A stretch of DNA of 64,000 nt from Rubrivivax albus. GTDB lineage: Bacteria; Pseudomonadota; Gammaproteobacteria; Burkholderiales; Burkholderiaceae_C. Of the stretch, positions 7,329 to 15,552 are shown in pieces; within the stretch, counting starts at the first letter, position 1, and each line of letters opens with the position of its first letter. The stretch lies in contig NZ_SACT01000003.1 in assembly GCF_004016515.1 (NCBI RefSeq), positions 434,001 to 498,000 on the forward strand, read 5' to 3'. The translations under genes and the position numbers were made by a program. Under the pieces are notes generated by a model that saw only the letters and a program-made list of their open reading frames with translations, made no database searches and had not been told where the DNA came from.

Positions 7329-8227
7329 GCGATCCTCGTCCGGCGGCCCAGGGCCACCACCGTCAGCACGGCGAGCGCAAAGCCCACCGTGGCCAGTTCC
7401 AGTTCCTCGCCCAGCAGCAGCGCCGCGGCGATGATGGCCAGGAAGGGCTGCAGCAGCTGCACCTGGCTCACACGCAGCACGCCGCCCAGCGCCAGCCCGT
7501 GGTACCAGGCGAAGAAGCCCAGCCACATCGAGAACACCGCGGTGTAGGCGAAGCCACCCCAGGCCGCGGCGCTGACCGGCGCGGACGGCCAGGTCAGCCC
7601 CGCCGCCGGCAGCGTCAGCGGCAGGGCCCCCACCAGCACCCAGGAGATCACCTGCGGTGCCGGCAGATGCGCCCCGGCCCGCGCGCCGGCCACGTAGCCC
7701 ACGGCCCCGGTGGCCACAGCCATCGCCAGCCAGGCGTCGGCCGCCACCAGCACGCCGCCACCCTGCCAGGCGGCAAAGGCCAGCACCAGGGCACAGCCGG
7801 CGCCAGCCGCCGCCCAGAAGCCGGCCGAAGGCCGCTGGCGTGCGGCCACCGCACCCACCACCGCCGTGGCGAGTGGCAACACCCCCGTCACCACGGCCGC
7901 GTGGGCCGACGGCACGTCGCGCAGCGCCAGGGCCAGGCCCAGCGGGAAGCCGAGCACGGTGCCGCAGGCGCTGAGGGCCAGCGGCCCCCAGGTGGACCGC
8001 GGCGGGCGACGGGCGCCCGTGGCCAGCAGGTAGGCGGCGGCCAGCAGCCCGGCCAGCGCGGCGCGGCCGGCGGTGACGAAGGCCGGCGGCAGCTGCGGCG
8101 CCGACGCATCGCCCACCGCCAGCCGCGTCATCGGCAGCGTGAGTGCGAAGATCAGCACGCCCAGCGCGCCCCAGGCGAGGCCACGCGTGGCGGCGTCGGG
8201 CGCCTGCAGCGTGCCGGTGGCGCTCAT
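7325..8227 (-). CDS. EamA/DMT-family transporter
   Basis: A 300-residue membrane protein with ten predicted hydrophobic helices in two five-helix EamA repeats (roughly residues 15-150 and 155-290). The second repeat begins with AMAVATGAVGYVAGA, and the VFSMWLGFFAWYHGLALG segment is the usual DMT loop before helix 8. Family members export amino acids or small metabolites. ATG 8227 overlaps the cupin stop by 4 bases and its own stop overlaps the racemase start, placing it firmly in the operon; amino-acid or analogue efflux is the most sensible inference. Confidence 0.93.
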   Translation of the reverse strand: MSATGTLQAPDAATRGLAWGALGVLIFALTLPMTRLAVGDASAPQLPPAFVTAGRAALAGLLAAAYLLATGARRPPRSTWGPLALSACGTVLGFPLGLALALRDVPSAHAAVVTGVLPLATAVVGAVAARQRPSAGFWAAAGAGCALVLAFAAWQGGGVLVAADAWLAMAVATGAVGYVAGARAGAHLPAPQVISWVLVGALPLTLPAAGLTWPSAPVSAAAWGGFAYTAVFSMWLGFFAWYHGLALGGVLRVSQVQLLQPFLAIIAAALLLGEELELATVGFALAVLTVVALGRRTRIA

Positions 8228-8730
8228 GACCCGCCCTCGTAGGGCCGGCCGTCCTTGTGGAAGAAGCGCCAGCGCCCGTCCACGCGCCGCGCCTCGAGGT
8301 CGTCGTCCGGGTAGTGCACCCGGTCGCCTTCGGTGCGGTCGCCAACCTCGAGGTAGACCACGTCGGCCCCGGTGCGGTTGACCAGGGCGTGCGCGTCACC
8401 GCTGCCAGCGCGGAAGCCGGTGCACTGGCCGGGCGCCAGCAGCGTCTCGCCCTGGTCGGTCAGCAGGGTCGGGTGGCCGGCGAGCACGTAGACGAACTCG
8501 TCCTGCCGCGCGTGGCCATGGCGCAGCGCCGACTGCGCGCCCGGCCGCAGCGTGGTCAGGTTGACGCCGAAGTTCGTGAGGCCGAACAGATCGCCGAGCA
8601 CGCGCTTGACCCGCCCGTCCATGCGTGCGGCGAACGGCGCCGGGTAGACGGAGGCCTGCTGGCGTGGCGGGACCGCGTCGGCGGACACGGCCAGGGGGCA
8701 GGAGATCGGGTCGCGGGGTTCCATGGCCAT
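8224..8730 (-). CDS. Cupin-domain protein, first gene of the operon
   Basis: A small cupin of about 168 residues. Motif 1 is seen as SALRHGHARQDEFVYVLAG (two metal His and a Glu) and motif 2 as FRAGSGDAHALVN with the third His, so the metal site is complete. Start: two in-frame ATGs at 8730 and 8724 (MAMEPRDP); 8730 is given, the ribosome site is weak for both. The frame is open back to 8847 but that region is the intergenic control region shared with the MocR gene. Its C-terminus DGRWRFFHKDGRPYEGG is typical of cupins found beside amino-acid or sugar genes. The exact role is unknown. Confidence 0.85.
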   Translation of the reverse strand: MAMEPRDPISCPLAVSADAVPPRQQASVYPAPFAARMDGRVKRVLGDLFGLTNFGVNLTTLRPGAQSALRHGHARQDEFVYVLAGHPTLLTDQGETLLAPGQCTGFRAGSGDAHALVNRTGADVVYLEVGDRTEGDRVHYPDDDLEARRVDGRWRFFHKDGRPYEGGS

Positions 8731-8743
8731 CGGCAGGGCTGGC

Positions 8744-8760
8744 GTGCGGAGCCTCCGCAC
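8744..8760. promoter_or_regulatory. Inverted repeat ahead of the cupin gene
   Basis: GTGCGGA (8744-8750) and TCCGCAC (8754-8760) pair perfectly around a 3-base loop, 14 bases upstream of the cupin start. It would form a hairpin in the 5' leader of the operon mRNA, or be an operator half. Confidence 0.35.
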
Positions 8761-8789
8761 GCTGCAGACTGTAGCCCCACGACCAGCAC

Positions 8790-8831
8790 AGTACCGATAC
8801 ACTGAAGCCGACAGACCATCAATCTGTACCG
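8790..8831. promoter_or_regulatory. Candidate MocR operator: two direct GTACCG repeats
   Basis: The hexamer GTACCG occurs at 8791-8796 and again at 8826-8831, 35 bases apart, in the 122-base region between the divergent MocR and cupin genes. MocR regulators commonly bind two direct repeats between their own gene and the target operon. The minus-strand CGGTAC copy also lies in the -35 position of a candidate TACAGT -10 (8768-8773, 17-base spacer) for the operon. Confidence 0.4.
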
Positions 8832-8852
8832 CCTGATCCACCGACACAGCCC

Positions 8853-10313
8853 ATGCACGCCACCCAGGAGAACCTGTCCCGCAGCGCCGGCGCCACGCTG
8901 GCCGAGCAACTGGCGGCGCGCTTTGGCGAGCGCATCGGGCAGGGCCTGCTGCGCCCCGGTGCGCGGCTGCCGTCGGTGCGCGACTGCGCGGCGCGCTACG
9001 GCGTCAGCCCAGCCACCGTGGTGGCCGCCTACGACCGCCTGCAGGCCCAGGGTCTGGTGCAGGCGCAGGCGCAGCGGGGCTTCTACGTGCGGCAGCCGGC
9101 CGGCACGGCGCGGGCGGCGCGCACAGGCGCAAGCGCGGGGTCGGCGGCTGGCGGCGGCCCCACGGCGCCGGTGGATGCCACGGCGCTGATCCGCGGCATG
9201 TTCCACGCCGGCGTGCACGGCTCGGCACCCGGCATGGGCACGCTGCCGGTGGACTGGCTGGACGCCGCCCTGCTGCAGCGTGCCGTGCGCCGCGTGACCA
9301 GCGGCACCGCCGGCGACGGCGAAGCCTGGCTGCGTTACGGCGAACCGGCGGGCGACCCGGCACTGCGCGCCGCGCTGTCGCGCCGCCTGGCCGACATGGG
9401 CGTGGACGCCGGGCCAGAACAGATCGTCACCACCGTGGGCGCCACGCATGCGCTGGACCTGGTGGCGCGGACGCTGCTGCAGCCGGGTGACGCGGTGCTG
9501 GTGGACGAACCCGGCTGGGCGGTGGAGTACGAACGGCTCACGCGCCTGGGCATGCGGCTGCTGCCCGTGCCGCGGACCGCCGACGGCCCCGACCTGGACG
9601 TGATGGCCGCGCTGCTGCAGGCCCACCGGCCGCGGCTGTACGTCACCGTCTCGGTGCTGCACAACCCCACCGGGCACACGCTGAGCCCGGCCGCGGCGCA
9701 CCGCGTGCTCGGCCTGGCGGAGCAGCACGACCTGACGGTGGTGGAGGACGACACCTACGCCTTCTTCGCGCCGCCGCACGCCACCCGCATGGCGGCACTC
9801 GATGGCCTGCGGCGCACGCTGCTGGTCTCGGGCTTCTCGAAGATCCTGGCGCCGCAGTGGCGGGTGGGCTTCGTGGCCGCGCCGCCGGCGCTGGCCGAGC
9901 GCCTGATCGACACCAAGCTCGTGGGCACGCTGACCACCCCGGCGCTGCTGGAGCAGGCCGTGGCCTGGTGCCTGGACCAGGGCCTGCTGCGTCGGCACGC
10001 CGAGCGCATCGTGCAGCGGCTGGACACCGCCCGCGAGCGCGCCGTGCGCCACGCCCTGGCCGCCGGCTGCCGCTTCGTGGCGCCGCCGCAGGGCCTGTTC
10101 GGCTGGGTGGACGTGGGCACCGATACCGAGCGCCTGGCCCTGGCCATGCTGGACCAGGGCTGGCTGCTGGCGCCGGGCACGCTGTTCCAGGCCAGCCGCC
10201 GGCCCAGCACCTGCATGCGCATCAACTTCGCCGCCACCCAGGACGGCCGGTTCTGGCAGGCGCTGAAGGCGTCCAGCCCCCACGCGCATCGGGCGGCGTC
10301 GAACGATTCGTGA
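8853..10313 (+). CDS. MocR-type transcriptional regulator (GntR helix-turn-helix fused to aminotransferase domain)
   Basis: A 486-residue regulator. Residues 13-80 are a GntR winged helix (ERIGQGLLRPGARLPSVRDC, then YGVSPATVVAAYDRL), followed by an Ala/Gly linker (about 83-110) and a complete fold-type I aminotransferase domain to the end. The PLP lysine is Lys330 in SGFSKILAPQ; HNPTGHTLS and VVEDDTYAFF are the other cofactor-site motifs. Such proteins sense an amino acid or PLP itself through the aminotransferase domain and control adjacent, often divergent, operons. It is divergent from a seven-gene operon that contains an aminotransferase, a racemase and an exporter, almost certainly its target. 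Confidence 0.94.
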   Translation: MHATQENLSRSAGATLAEQLAARFGERIGQGLLRPGARLPSVRDCAARYGVSPATVVAAYDRLQAQGLVQAQAQRGFYVRQPAGTARAARTGASAGSAAGGGPTAPVDATALIRGMFHAGVHGSAPGMGTLPVDWLDAALLQRAVRRVTSGTAGDGEAWLRYGEPAGDPALRAALSRRLADMGVDAGPEQIVTTVGATHALDLVARTLLQPGDAVLVDEPGWAVEYERLTRLGMRLLPVPRTADGPDLDVMAALLQAHRPRLYVTVSVLHNPTGHTLSPAAAHRVLGLAEQHDLTVVEDDTYAFFAPPHATRMAALDGLRRTLLVSGFSKILAPQWRVGFVAAPPALAERLIDTKLVGTLTTPALLEQAVAWCLDQGLLRRHAERIVQRLDTARERAVRHALAAGCRFVAPPQGLFGWVDVGTDTERLALAMLDQGWLLAPGTLFQASRRPSTCMRINFAATQDGRFWQALKASSPHAHRAASNDS

Positions 10314-10348
10314 CGGATTTCACGGATAACATGTGGTCTGGAGCCCCC

Positions 10349-11098
10349 ATGTTTCCGTCCACCCTGCCCGTCGGCGCGCCCGAACTGATGCGCATCAGCG
10401 ACTTCCGTCGCTACCTGCGCCAGCAGCAGCAGATGCTGGAGCACGGTCCGTCGACGCGGCTGACCTCGCTGTCGCCGTCGCTGCTGCAGGACCTGCTGCG
10501 CCCCGGTCGCGACGGCCAGGCCAGCGACCTGCTGGAGGTGGTGGCCGCCTCGCTGCGCCATGGCCGTGCCCTGCTGCTGCACCTGGGCGTGGAACAGCAC
10601 GTGATCCCGCTGACGCTGTTCCCGGCCGAGCGCCTGGCGCACAGCCCGCTGACCCCGGAGCAGATGCTCAACAGCCGGCTGCAGGCCTTCGAGGTGCTGC
10701 AGGTGGAACCGGCGCTACTGCAGCCGCCCGGCAGCCGCGAGCGCACGCTGGTGGCCGACGCGGCGCACTACGGGCCGCTGGGCCCGCTGACCTGGGCCAT
10801 CGCGATGCGCGGCGCCCGCGACACGCTGCTGCCGGAGCTCACCGGCTCGGCCGCCTACCGCGTGACGCCGGGCGCCGACCTGCGGACGCTGGACCTGCCC
10901 GGGCCCCTGGCCGCGGCCATCAAGCGCCTGCGCCGCGAAGGCACCAACCTGCGCGAGATGAGCGCCTGGCCCGGCTTCGACCGCGAGCGTGCGGCACGGC
11001 TGGTCAATGCGCTGTACCTGCAGTCGGCGCTGATCGTCAGCCGGGCGCACCCGGCGGCCACCAACGAAGGCTGGCGCAGCCACCCGAACGTCAACTGA
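10349..11098 (+). CDS. Hypothetical protein, 249 residues
   Basis: Function not recognised. Start ATG 10349 (MFPSTLPVGAPELMRIS) is preferred over ATG 10331 because GGAG lies 5 bases ahead of it. The protein is soluble, without signal peptide. Residues 17-50 are Gln/Leu-rich helix (RRYLRQQQQMLEHG), 56-120 alternate Leu-rich helices and short strands (LLLHLGVEQHVIPLTLFPAE), and the last 60 residues (AIKRLRREGTNLREMSAWPG, then ERAARLVNALYLQSALI) have the pattern of a C-terminal winged-helix-like module. It is 35 bases behind the MocR gene on the same strand, but may have its own promoter, and is convergent with uup 12 bases away. Confidence 0.75.
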   Translation: MFPSTLPVGAPELMRISDFRRYLRQQQQMLEHGPSTRLTSLSPSLLQDLLRPGRDGQASDLLEVVAASLRHGRALLLHLGVEQHVIPLTLFPAERLAHSPLTPEQMLNSRLQAFEVLQVEPALLQPPGSRERTLVADAAHYGPLGPLTWAIAMRGARDTLLPELTGSAAYRVTPGADLRTLDLPGPLAAAIKRLRREGTNLREMSAWPGFDRERAARLVNALYLQSALIVSRAHPAATNEGWRSHPNVN

Positions 11099-11110
11099 CG
11101 CCGTCGGGCG

Positions 11111-13000
11111 TCAGCGGTTACCCAGCAGCTCCCAGCGCTCCAGCGCCAGCATCAGCTCGTCCTCGATGGCGGCATGGCGGGCATTCAGCGCGGCCACGCG
11201 CTGCGGCTCGTTGACGTAGATCTCGCTGCCGGCCAGGGTCTCGGCAATCTGCGCCTGTTCGGCTTCCAGCGCCTCGATGCGCGCTGGCAGCTCGTCGAGC
11301 TCGCGCTGTTCCTTGTAGCTGAGCTTGGTGCGCGGCTTGGGCGGGGCGGCCGGCGCAGGCGCTGGCGGCGCGGCCGGCGCCGATGCGGTCGGCAGCGCCA
11401 CGGCCACCCGGCCGCGCGCGCGCTGCAGCTTCCAGTCGCTGTAGCCGCCCTCGTACTCGCGCCACAGGCCGGGGCGGCCGCCGAACGCCGGGTCGCCTTC
11501 CCAGGCGATCGTGCTGGTCACCACGTCGTCCAGGAAACGGCGGTCGTGGCTGACCAGGAACACCGTGCCGGCGTAGTCCTGCAGCAGTTCCTCCAGCAGC
11601 TCCAGCGTGTCGATGTCGAGGTCGTTGGTCGGCTCGTCGAGCACCAGCACGTTGGCCGGCAGCGCGAACAGCCGCGCCAGCAGCAGCCGGTTGCGCTCGC
11701 CGCCGGAGAGCGTGCGCACCGGCGAATTCGCGCGCTCGGGCGAGAACAGGAAGTCCGTGAGGTAGCTCATCACGTGCTTGCGCCCGGCGCCTGTCTCGAT
11801 CCATTCGCTGCCGGGGCTGATGGTGTCCACCAGCGTGGCCTCCAGGTCCAGCCCCGCGCGCAGCTGGTCGAAGTAGGCCACCTGCAGGTTGGTGCCGCGG
11901 CGCACGCGGCCGGCGGTGGGTTCCAGCTCGCCCAGGATCAGCTTGAGCAGCGTGGTCTTGCCCACGCCGTTGGGGCCGATGAGGCCGACCTTGTCGCCGC
12001 GCAGGATGGTGGCGGTGAAACGCTCGATCAGCGTGCGCTCGCCGAAGCGCATGGTCACGTCGGTGAGCTCGGCCACGATCTTGCCGGTGGGCAGGCCGGC
12101 GTCCACCGCCAACGACACCTGGCCCAGCTGCTCGCGGCGCGCGGCGCGCTGCGCACGCAGCTGCTGCAGCCGCGCCACACGGCCGACGCTGCGCGTGCGC
12201 CGTGCCTCCACGCCCTTGCGGACCCACACCTCCTCCTGCGCCAGCAGCTTGTCGGCACGTGCGTTGGCCAGGGCCTCGTCTTCCAGCTCGCGCGCCTTGG
12301 TGGCCTCGTAGGCGGCAAAGCGGCCCGGATAGCTGCGCAGCTGGCCGCGGTCGAGCTCGACGATGCGCGTGGCCACGGCGTCGATGAAGGCACGGTCGTG
12401 CGAGATCAGCACCAGCGCGCCCTTCCACGCATTCAGCAGGTCCTGCAGCCACTCGATGGCGTCGATGTCCAGGTGGTTCGTGGGCTCGTCGAGCAGCAAC
12501 ACGTCGGGCGCGGCGGCCAGCGCCTGGGCCAGCGCCACGCGTTTCTTCTGCCCGCCCGACAACGCCGCCACATCGGCCTGCGGGTCCAACGCCAGGCGCT
12601 GCAGCGCCTCGTCCACGCGTTGCTCCCAGGTCCAGCCGCCCAGGGCCTCCAGGCGCGTCTGCAGCGCGTCCAGGTCCTCGCCCTCGGCGTGGGCCTCGTA
12701 GCGTGCACGCATTTCGCGGGCCTCGGCCACGCCCTCGGCCACGGCACCGAACACCGTCGCGCCTTCCGGGAACACGGGTTCCTGCGCCACGTAGACGCGG
12801 CGCACGCCGCCCTGCACCTGCAGCGTGCCGTCGTCGGGCCGTTCCAGCCCGGCGAGGATCTTCAGCAGGCTGGACTTGCCGGCGCCGTTGCGGCCGATCA
12901 GCGCCACGCGCTCGCCGGCCTCGAGCGCGAAGCCGGTGCCGTCCAGCAGTGGCACGTGACCATAGGCGAGGTGGGCGTCGAGCAGGGTGAGCAGGGCCAT
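11111..13000 (-). CDS. uup: ABC-F family ATPase (Uup type)
   Basis: A 629-residue soluble protein with two ABC ATPase domains and no membrane domain. Domain 1: Walker A GRNGAGKSS near residue 37, signature LSGGQKKRVALAQAL, Walker B LLLDEPTNHLD. Domain 2: GPNGVGKTT, LSGGERNRLLLARL, LVLDEPTNDLD. Between them lies the P-site tRNA-interaction linker of ABC-F proteins (roughly 240-320, Arg-rich). The C-terminal 80 residues contain an Ala/Pro stretch and a coiled coil (KEQRELDELPARIEALEAEQ), characteristic of Uup, which acts on ribosomes and DNA. ATG 13000 gives the normal family start; the frame is open further upstream but overlaps the divergent FAD gene. Confidence 0.95.
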   Translation of the reverse strand: MALLTLLDAHLAYGHVPLLDGTGFALEAGERVALIGRNGAGKSSLLKILAGLERPDDGTLQVQGGVRRVYVAQEPVFPEGATVFGAVAEGVAEAREMRARYEAHAEGEDLDALQTRLEALGGWTWEQRVDEALQRLALDPQADVAALSGGQKKRVALAQALAAAPDVLLLDEPTNHLDIDAIEWLQDLLNAWKGALVLISHDRAFIDAVATRIVELDRGQLRSYPGRFAAYEATKARELEDEALANARADKLLAQEEVWVRKGVEARRTRSVGRVARLQQLRAQRAARREQLGQVSLAVDAGLPTGKIVAELTDVTMRFGERTLIERFTATILRGDKVGLIGPNGVGKTTLLKLILGELEPTAGRVRRGTNLQVAYFDQLRAGLDLEATLVDTISPGSEWIETGAGRKHVMSYLTDFLFSPERANSPVRTLSGGERNRLLLARLFALPANVLVLDEPTNDLDIDTLELLEELLQDYAGTVFLVSHDRRFLDDVVTSTIAWEGDPAFGGRPGLWREYEGGYSDWKLQRARGRVAVALPTASAPAAPPAPAPAAPPKPRTKLSYKEQRELDELPARIEALEAEQAQIAETLAGSEIYVNEPQRVAALNARHAAIEDELMLALERWELLGNR

Positions 13001-13076
13001 GCCGGCATTGTCCCGCGGCCAGGCACACCCGCCGGGGCGGCTCTTAAACTCCCGCCAACCGACTGCACCCGCACCG

Positions 13077-14213
13077 ATGACCGATCCGCACGCATCGCCA
13101 CCGCCGGCCACCGAGGTCGACGTGCTCGTGGCCGGACTCGGGCCCGGCGGCTGTATGGCGGCGCTCACGGCCCACCGCCTGGGCCTGCGCGTGCTGGGCA
13201 CGGAGGCGCGCGGGCGCCACGGCAACCGCGGCCGCCTGGTCGTCGTGCGGCCGAAGGCACAGGCGCTGCTCAGCGCCGTCGGCCTGACCGACATCACCCG
13301 CGGCCGCCGCACCACCACGCTGCGGCACGTGGAGGAGCGCCTGCGCCAGACGCTATGTGCAGCCGCTGATTCAGTCGAAGCGCAGCGGCCCAGCCTGCAC
13401 TGGCACACGCGCGTCGTGGCGCTGACCCCTGGCGCCGACCACGTGCTGGCCACGCTGCAAGCCGACGATGGCACGCAGCACGCCGTGCGCGCCCGCCACG
13501 TGGTGGACGCCACCGGCGGCAAGCTGGAGGCGCTGGGCCGCACGCCGCGCCGGCGCACCGGGGCGCGCCACATCGTCGTCACCGCCGAGTACGCCACACC
13601 GCCCTGGTACGACGGCATCGTCGGCGCGCGCGACCCGGACACCGGCGACGCCTACTTCCTGATCCCGATGCGCGGGCGCACCGGCATCACGGCCTACCTC
13701 GACTCGCCGCCCGGCGAGGGCGACAGTGAAGCCGTGCTGACGCAGCGCTTCGAGGCCATCGCCGAGCGCCTGGGCCTGCGCGACCTGCGGCAGGAGGTGC
13801 AGGCGGTGGACGTGGTGCAGCGCCTGCTGCCCGTGCCCAGCACCGACCGCGTGGTGCCCATCGGCGACGCGGCCGGCACCGTGGACCTGTGGATCGGCGC
13901 CGGCATGTCCACCGCCATCGAGGACGGTGCCGATGCCGCCGAGGCCATCGCCCGCGCACAGCGGGCCGGCGATGTGGCCACCGAGATGCGCCTCACGCGC
14001 GAGGCCAGCGCCCGTGCGGTGGCACGCCACCAGCGCCGCATCTGGCTGGGCCGCGTGGTGGTGGCGGCGCGGCCGCTGATCATCCGCCTGTGGCCCACGC
14101 TGCCGCTGGACCAGGTGACGCGCCACGCGCTGCGCAGCCCGCGCTGGCTGTGGCAGGGCATCCGCGTCGTCTTCGGCCGCCGCCCACCCGCGCCGGCCGA
14201 AGGCCGCGACTGA
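13077..14213 (+). CDS. FAD-dependent oxidoreductase/monooxygenase
   Basis: A 378-residue flavoprotein starting at ATG 13077. The N-terminal Rossmann dinucleotide fold is VDVLVAGLGPGGCMAALTAH (GxGxxG type), the central region has the VVDATGG motif and the second FAD motif reads VVPIGDAAGTVDLWIGAGMSTAIEDG, as in the geranylgeranyl-reductase/p-hydroxybenzoate-hydroxylase superfamily. The C-terminal tail (RIWLGRVVVAARPLIIRL) may be membrane-associated. Only 10 bases separate it from the SHMT-like gene, so the two are co-transcribed and probably act in one pathway; substrate unknown. It is divergent from uup with a 76-base gap. Confidence 0.85.
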   Translation: MTDPHASPPPATEVDVLVAGLGPGGCMAALTAHRLGLRVLGTEARGRHGNRGRLVVVRPKAQALLSAVGLTDITRGRRTTTLRHVEERLRQTLCAAADSVEAQRPSLHWHTRVVALTPGADHVLATLQADDGTQHAVRARHVVDATGGKLEALGRTPRRRTGARHIVVTAEYATPPWYDGIVGARDPDTGDAYFLIPMRGRTGITAYLDSPPGEGDSEAVLTQRFEAIAERLGLRDLRQEVQAVDVVQRLLPVPSTDRVVPIGDAAGTVDLWIGAGMSTAIEDGADAAEAIARAQRAGDVATEMRLTREASARAVARHQRRIWLGRVVVAARPLIIRLWPTLPLDQVTRHALRSPRWLWQGIRVVFGRRPPAPAEGRD

Positions 14214-14223
14214 GGAACACCCC

Positions 14224-15540
14224 ATGCTGCAGCGCCGCCCCTGGGTACCCGCCCGTTCCGAGGACCTGGTGCAGACGGTGGCCGCGGCCACGGCGTCGGC
14301 CAGCGTGGCCCACAACGCCAGCGAACTGCTGCGCCTGGTCCAGGACAACCGCCGCCTCCACGACGAAGAAGGCCTGAACCTCAACCCGGCCAGCAACGTG
14401 ATGAACCCGCGCGCGGAGGCGCTGCTGGCCGCCGGGCTGGGCCCGCGCGCGTCGCTGGGCTGGCCGGGCGACAAATACGAGACCGGGCTGCAGGCCATCG
14501 AGCGCATCGAGGTCATGGCCGCCGAACTGGCGGCGGAAGTCTTCGACGCGCCCTTCGCCGAGGTGCGCGTGGGCTCCGGCGCGCTGGCCAACCTCTACCT
14601 GTTCATGGCCACCTGCCGGCCGGGCGACACGATCATCGCGCCACCGGACGAGATCGCCGGCCACGTGACCCACCACGCCGACGGCGCCGCGGGCCTCTAT
14701 GGCCTGAAAACGGTACCGGCGCCGGTACAGGCCGATGACTACACGGTGGACGTGGACGCACTTCGGGTGCTGGCGCGGCAGGTGCGGCCGAAGCTGATCA
14801 CGCTGGGCGGCAGCCTGAACCTGTTCCCGCACCCGGTGGCCGCGGTGCGCGCCATCGCCGACGAGGTCGGCGCGGTGCTGATGTTCGACGCCGCCCACCT
14901 GTCGGGCATGGTCGCCGGGCGCGCCTGGACCAACCCGCTGGCCGAAGGCGCGCAGGTGATGACGATGAGCACCTACAAGAGCCTGGGCGGCCCGCCGGGC
15001 GGGCTCATCGTCGGCACCGACGAAAGGCTCTTCGAGCGCCTGGACGCCATCGCCTACCCCGGCCTGACCGCCAACCACGATGCCGGCCGCGTGGCGGCGC
15101 TGGCGATGTCGCTGCTGGACTGGGTCGCGTTCGGCCCCGCCTACGCGCAGGCCATGCAGGCCACGGCGCGTGCGCTGGCCGACGCGTTGGCCGGTCTGGG
15201 CCTGCCGGTTTTCGCGGCCGGGCGCGGCGGCACCACCTCGCACCAGTTCGCGCTGGAGGCGGCACGCTGGGGTGGCGGCCAGGCGGCATCGAAGCGGCTG
15301 GAGGCCTCGCGCCTGCTGGCCTGCGGCATCGGCCTGCCCACGGCCCTGGTAGCCCCGGTCGACGGCGACACCAACGGCCTGCGCCTGGGCGTGCCGGAGA
15401 TCGTGCGCCTGGGGCTGGGGCCGGCCGAGATGCCGGAGCTGGCGGGTCTGATCGCGCGGGCGCTGGCGGGCGAAGCGGTGGGCGAGGCCGTGACCGCGCT
15501 GCGGCAGCGCTTCAGCGGTCTGCGCTACGTGCGCCGCTGA
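14224..15540 (+). CDS. Serine hydroxymethyltransferase-like PLP enzyme (divergent)
   Basis: A 438-residue fold-type I PLP enzyme of the SHMT family, not the housekeeping GlyA. Family marks: the early ELLRLVQDNRRLHDEEGLNLNPASNVMNPR block, GSGALANLYLF, the aspartate/histidine pair in LMFDAAHLSGMVAG, and the PLP lysine Lys252 in MSTYKSLGGPPGG. In true SHMT this reads T-T-T-H-K-T-L-R-G-P; here the His before the lysine is Tyr251. GDTNGLRLGVPEI near the C-terminus replaces the usual TSG-R-GTPA motif. These changes point to another one-carbon or aldolase reaction, such as the alpha-methylserine type. Partner of the FAD enzyme 10 bases upstream. Confidence 0.88.
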   Translation: MLQRRPWVPARSEDLVQTVAAATASASVAHNASELLRLVQDNRRLHDEEGLNLNPASNVMNPRAEALLAAGLGPRASLGWPGDKYETGLQAIERIEVMAAELAAEVFDAPFAEVRVGSGALANLYLFMATCRPGDTIIAPPDEIAGHVTHHADGAAGLYGLKTVPAPVQADDYTVDVDALRVLARQVRPKLITLGGSLNLFPHPVAAVRAIADEVGAVLMFDAAHLSGMVAGRAWTNPLAEGAQVMTMSTYKSLGGPPGGLIVGTDERLFERLDAIAYPGLTANHDAGRVAALAMSLLDWVAFGPAYAQAMQATARALADALAGLGLPVFAAGRGGTTSHQFALEAARWGGGQAASKRLEASRLLACGIGLPTALVAPVDGDTNGLRLGVPEIVRLGLGPAEMPELAGLIARALAGEAVGEAVTALRQRFSGLRYVRR

Positions 15541-15552
15541 GCTGGTGGCGCC

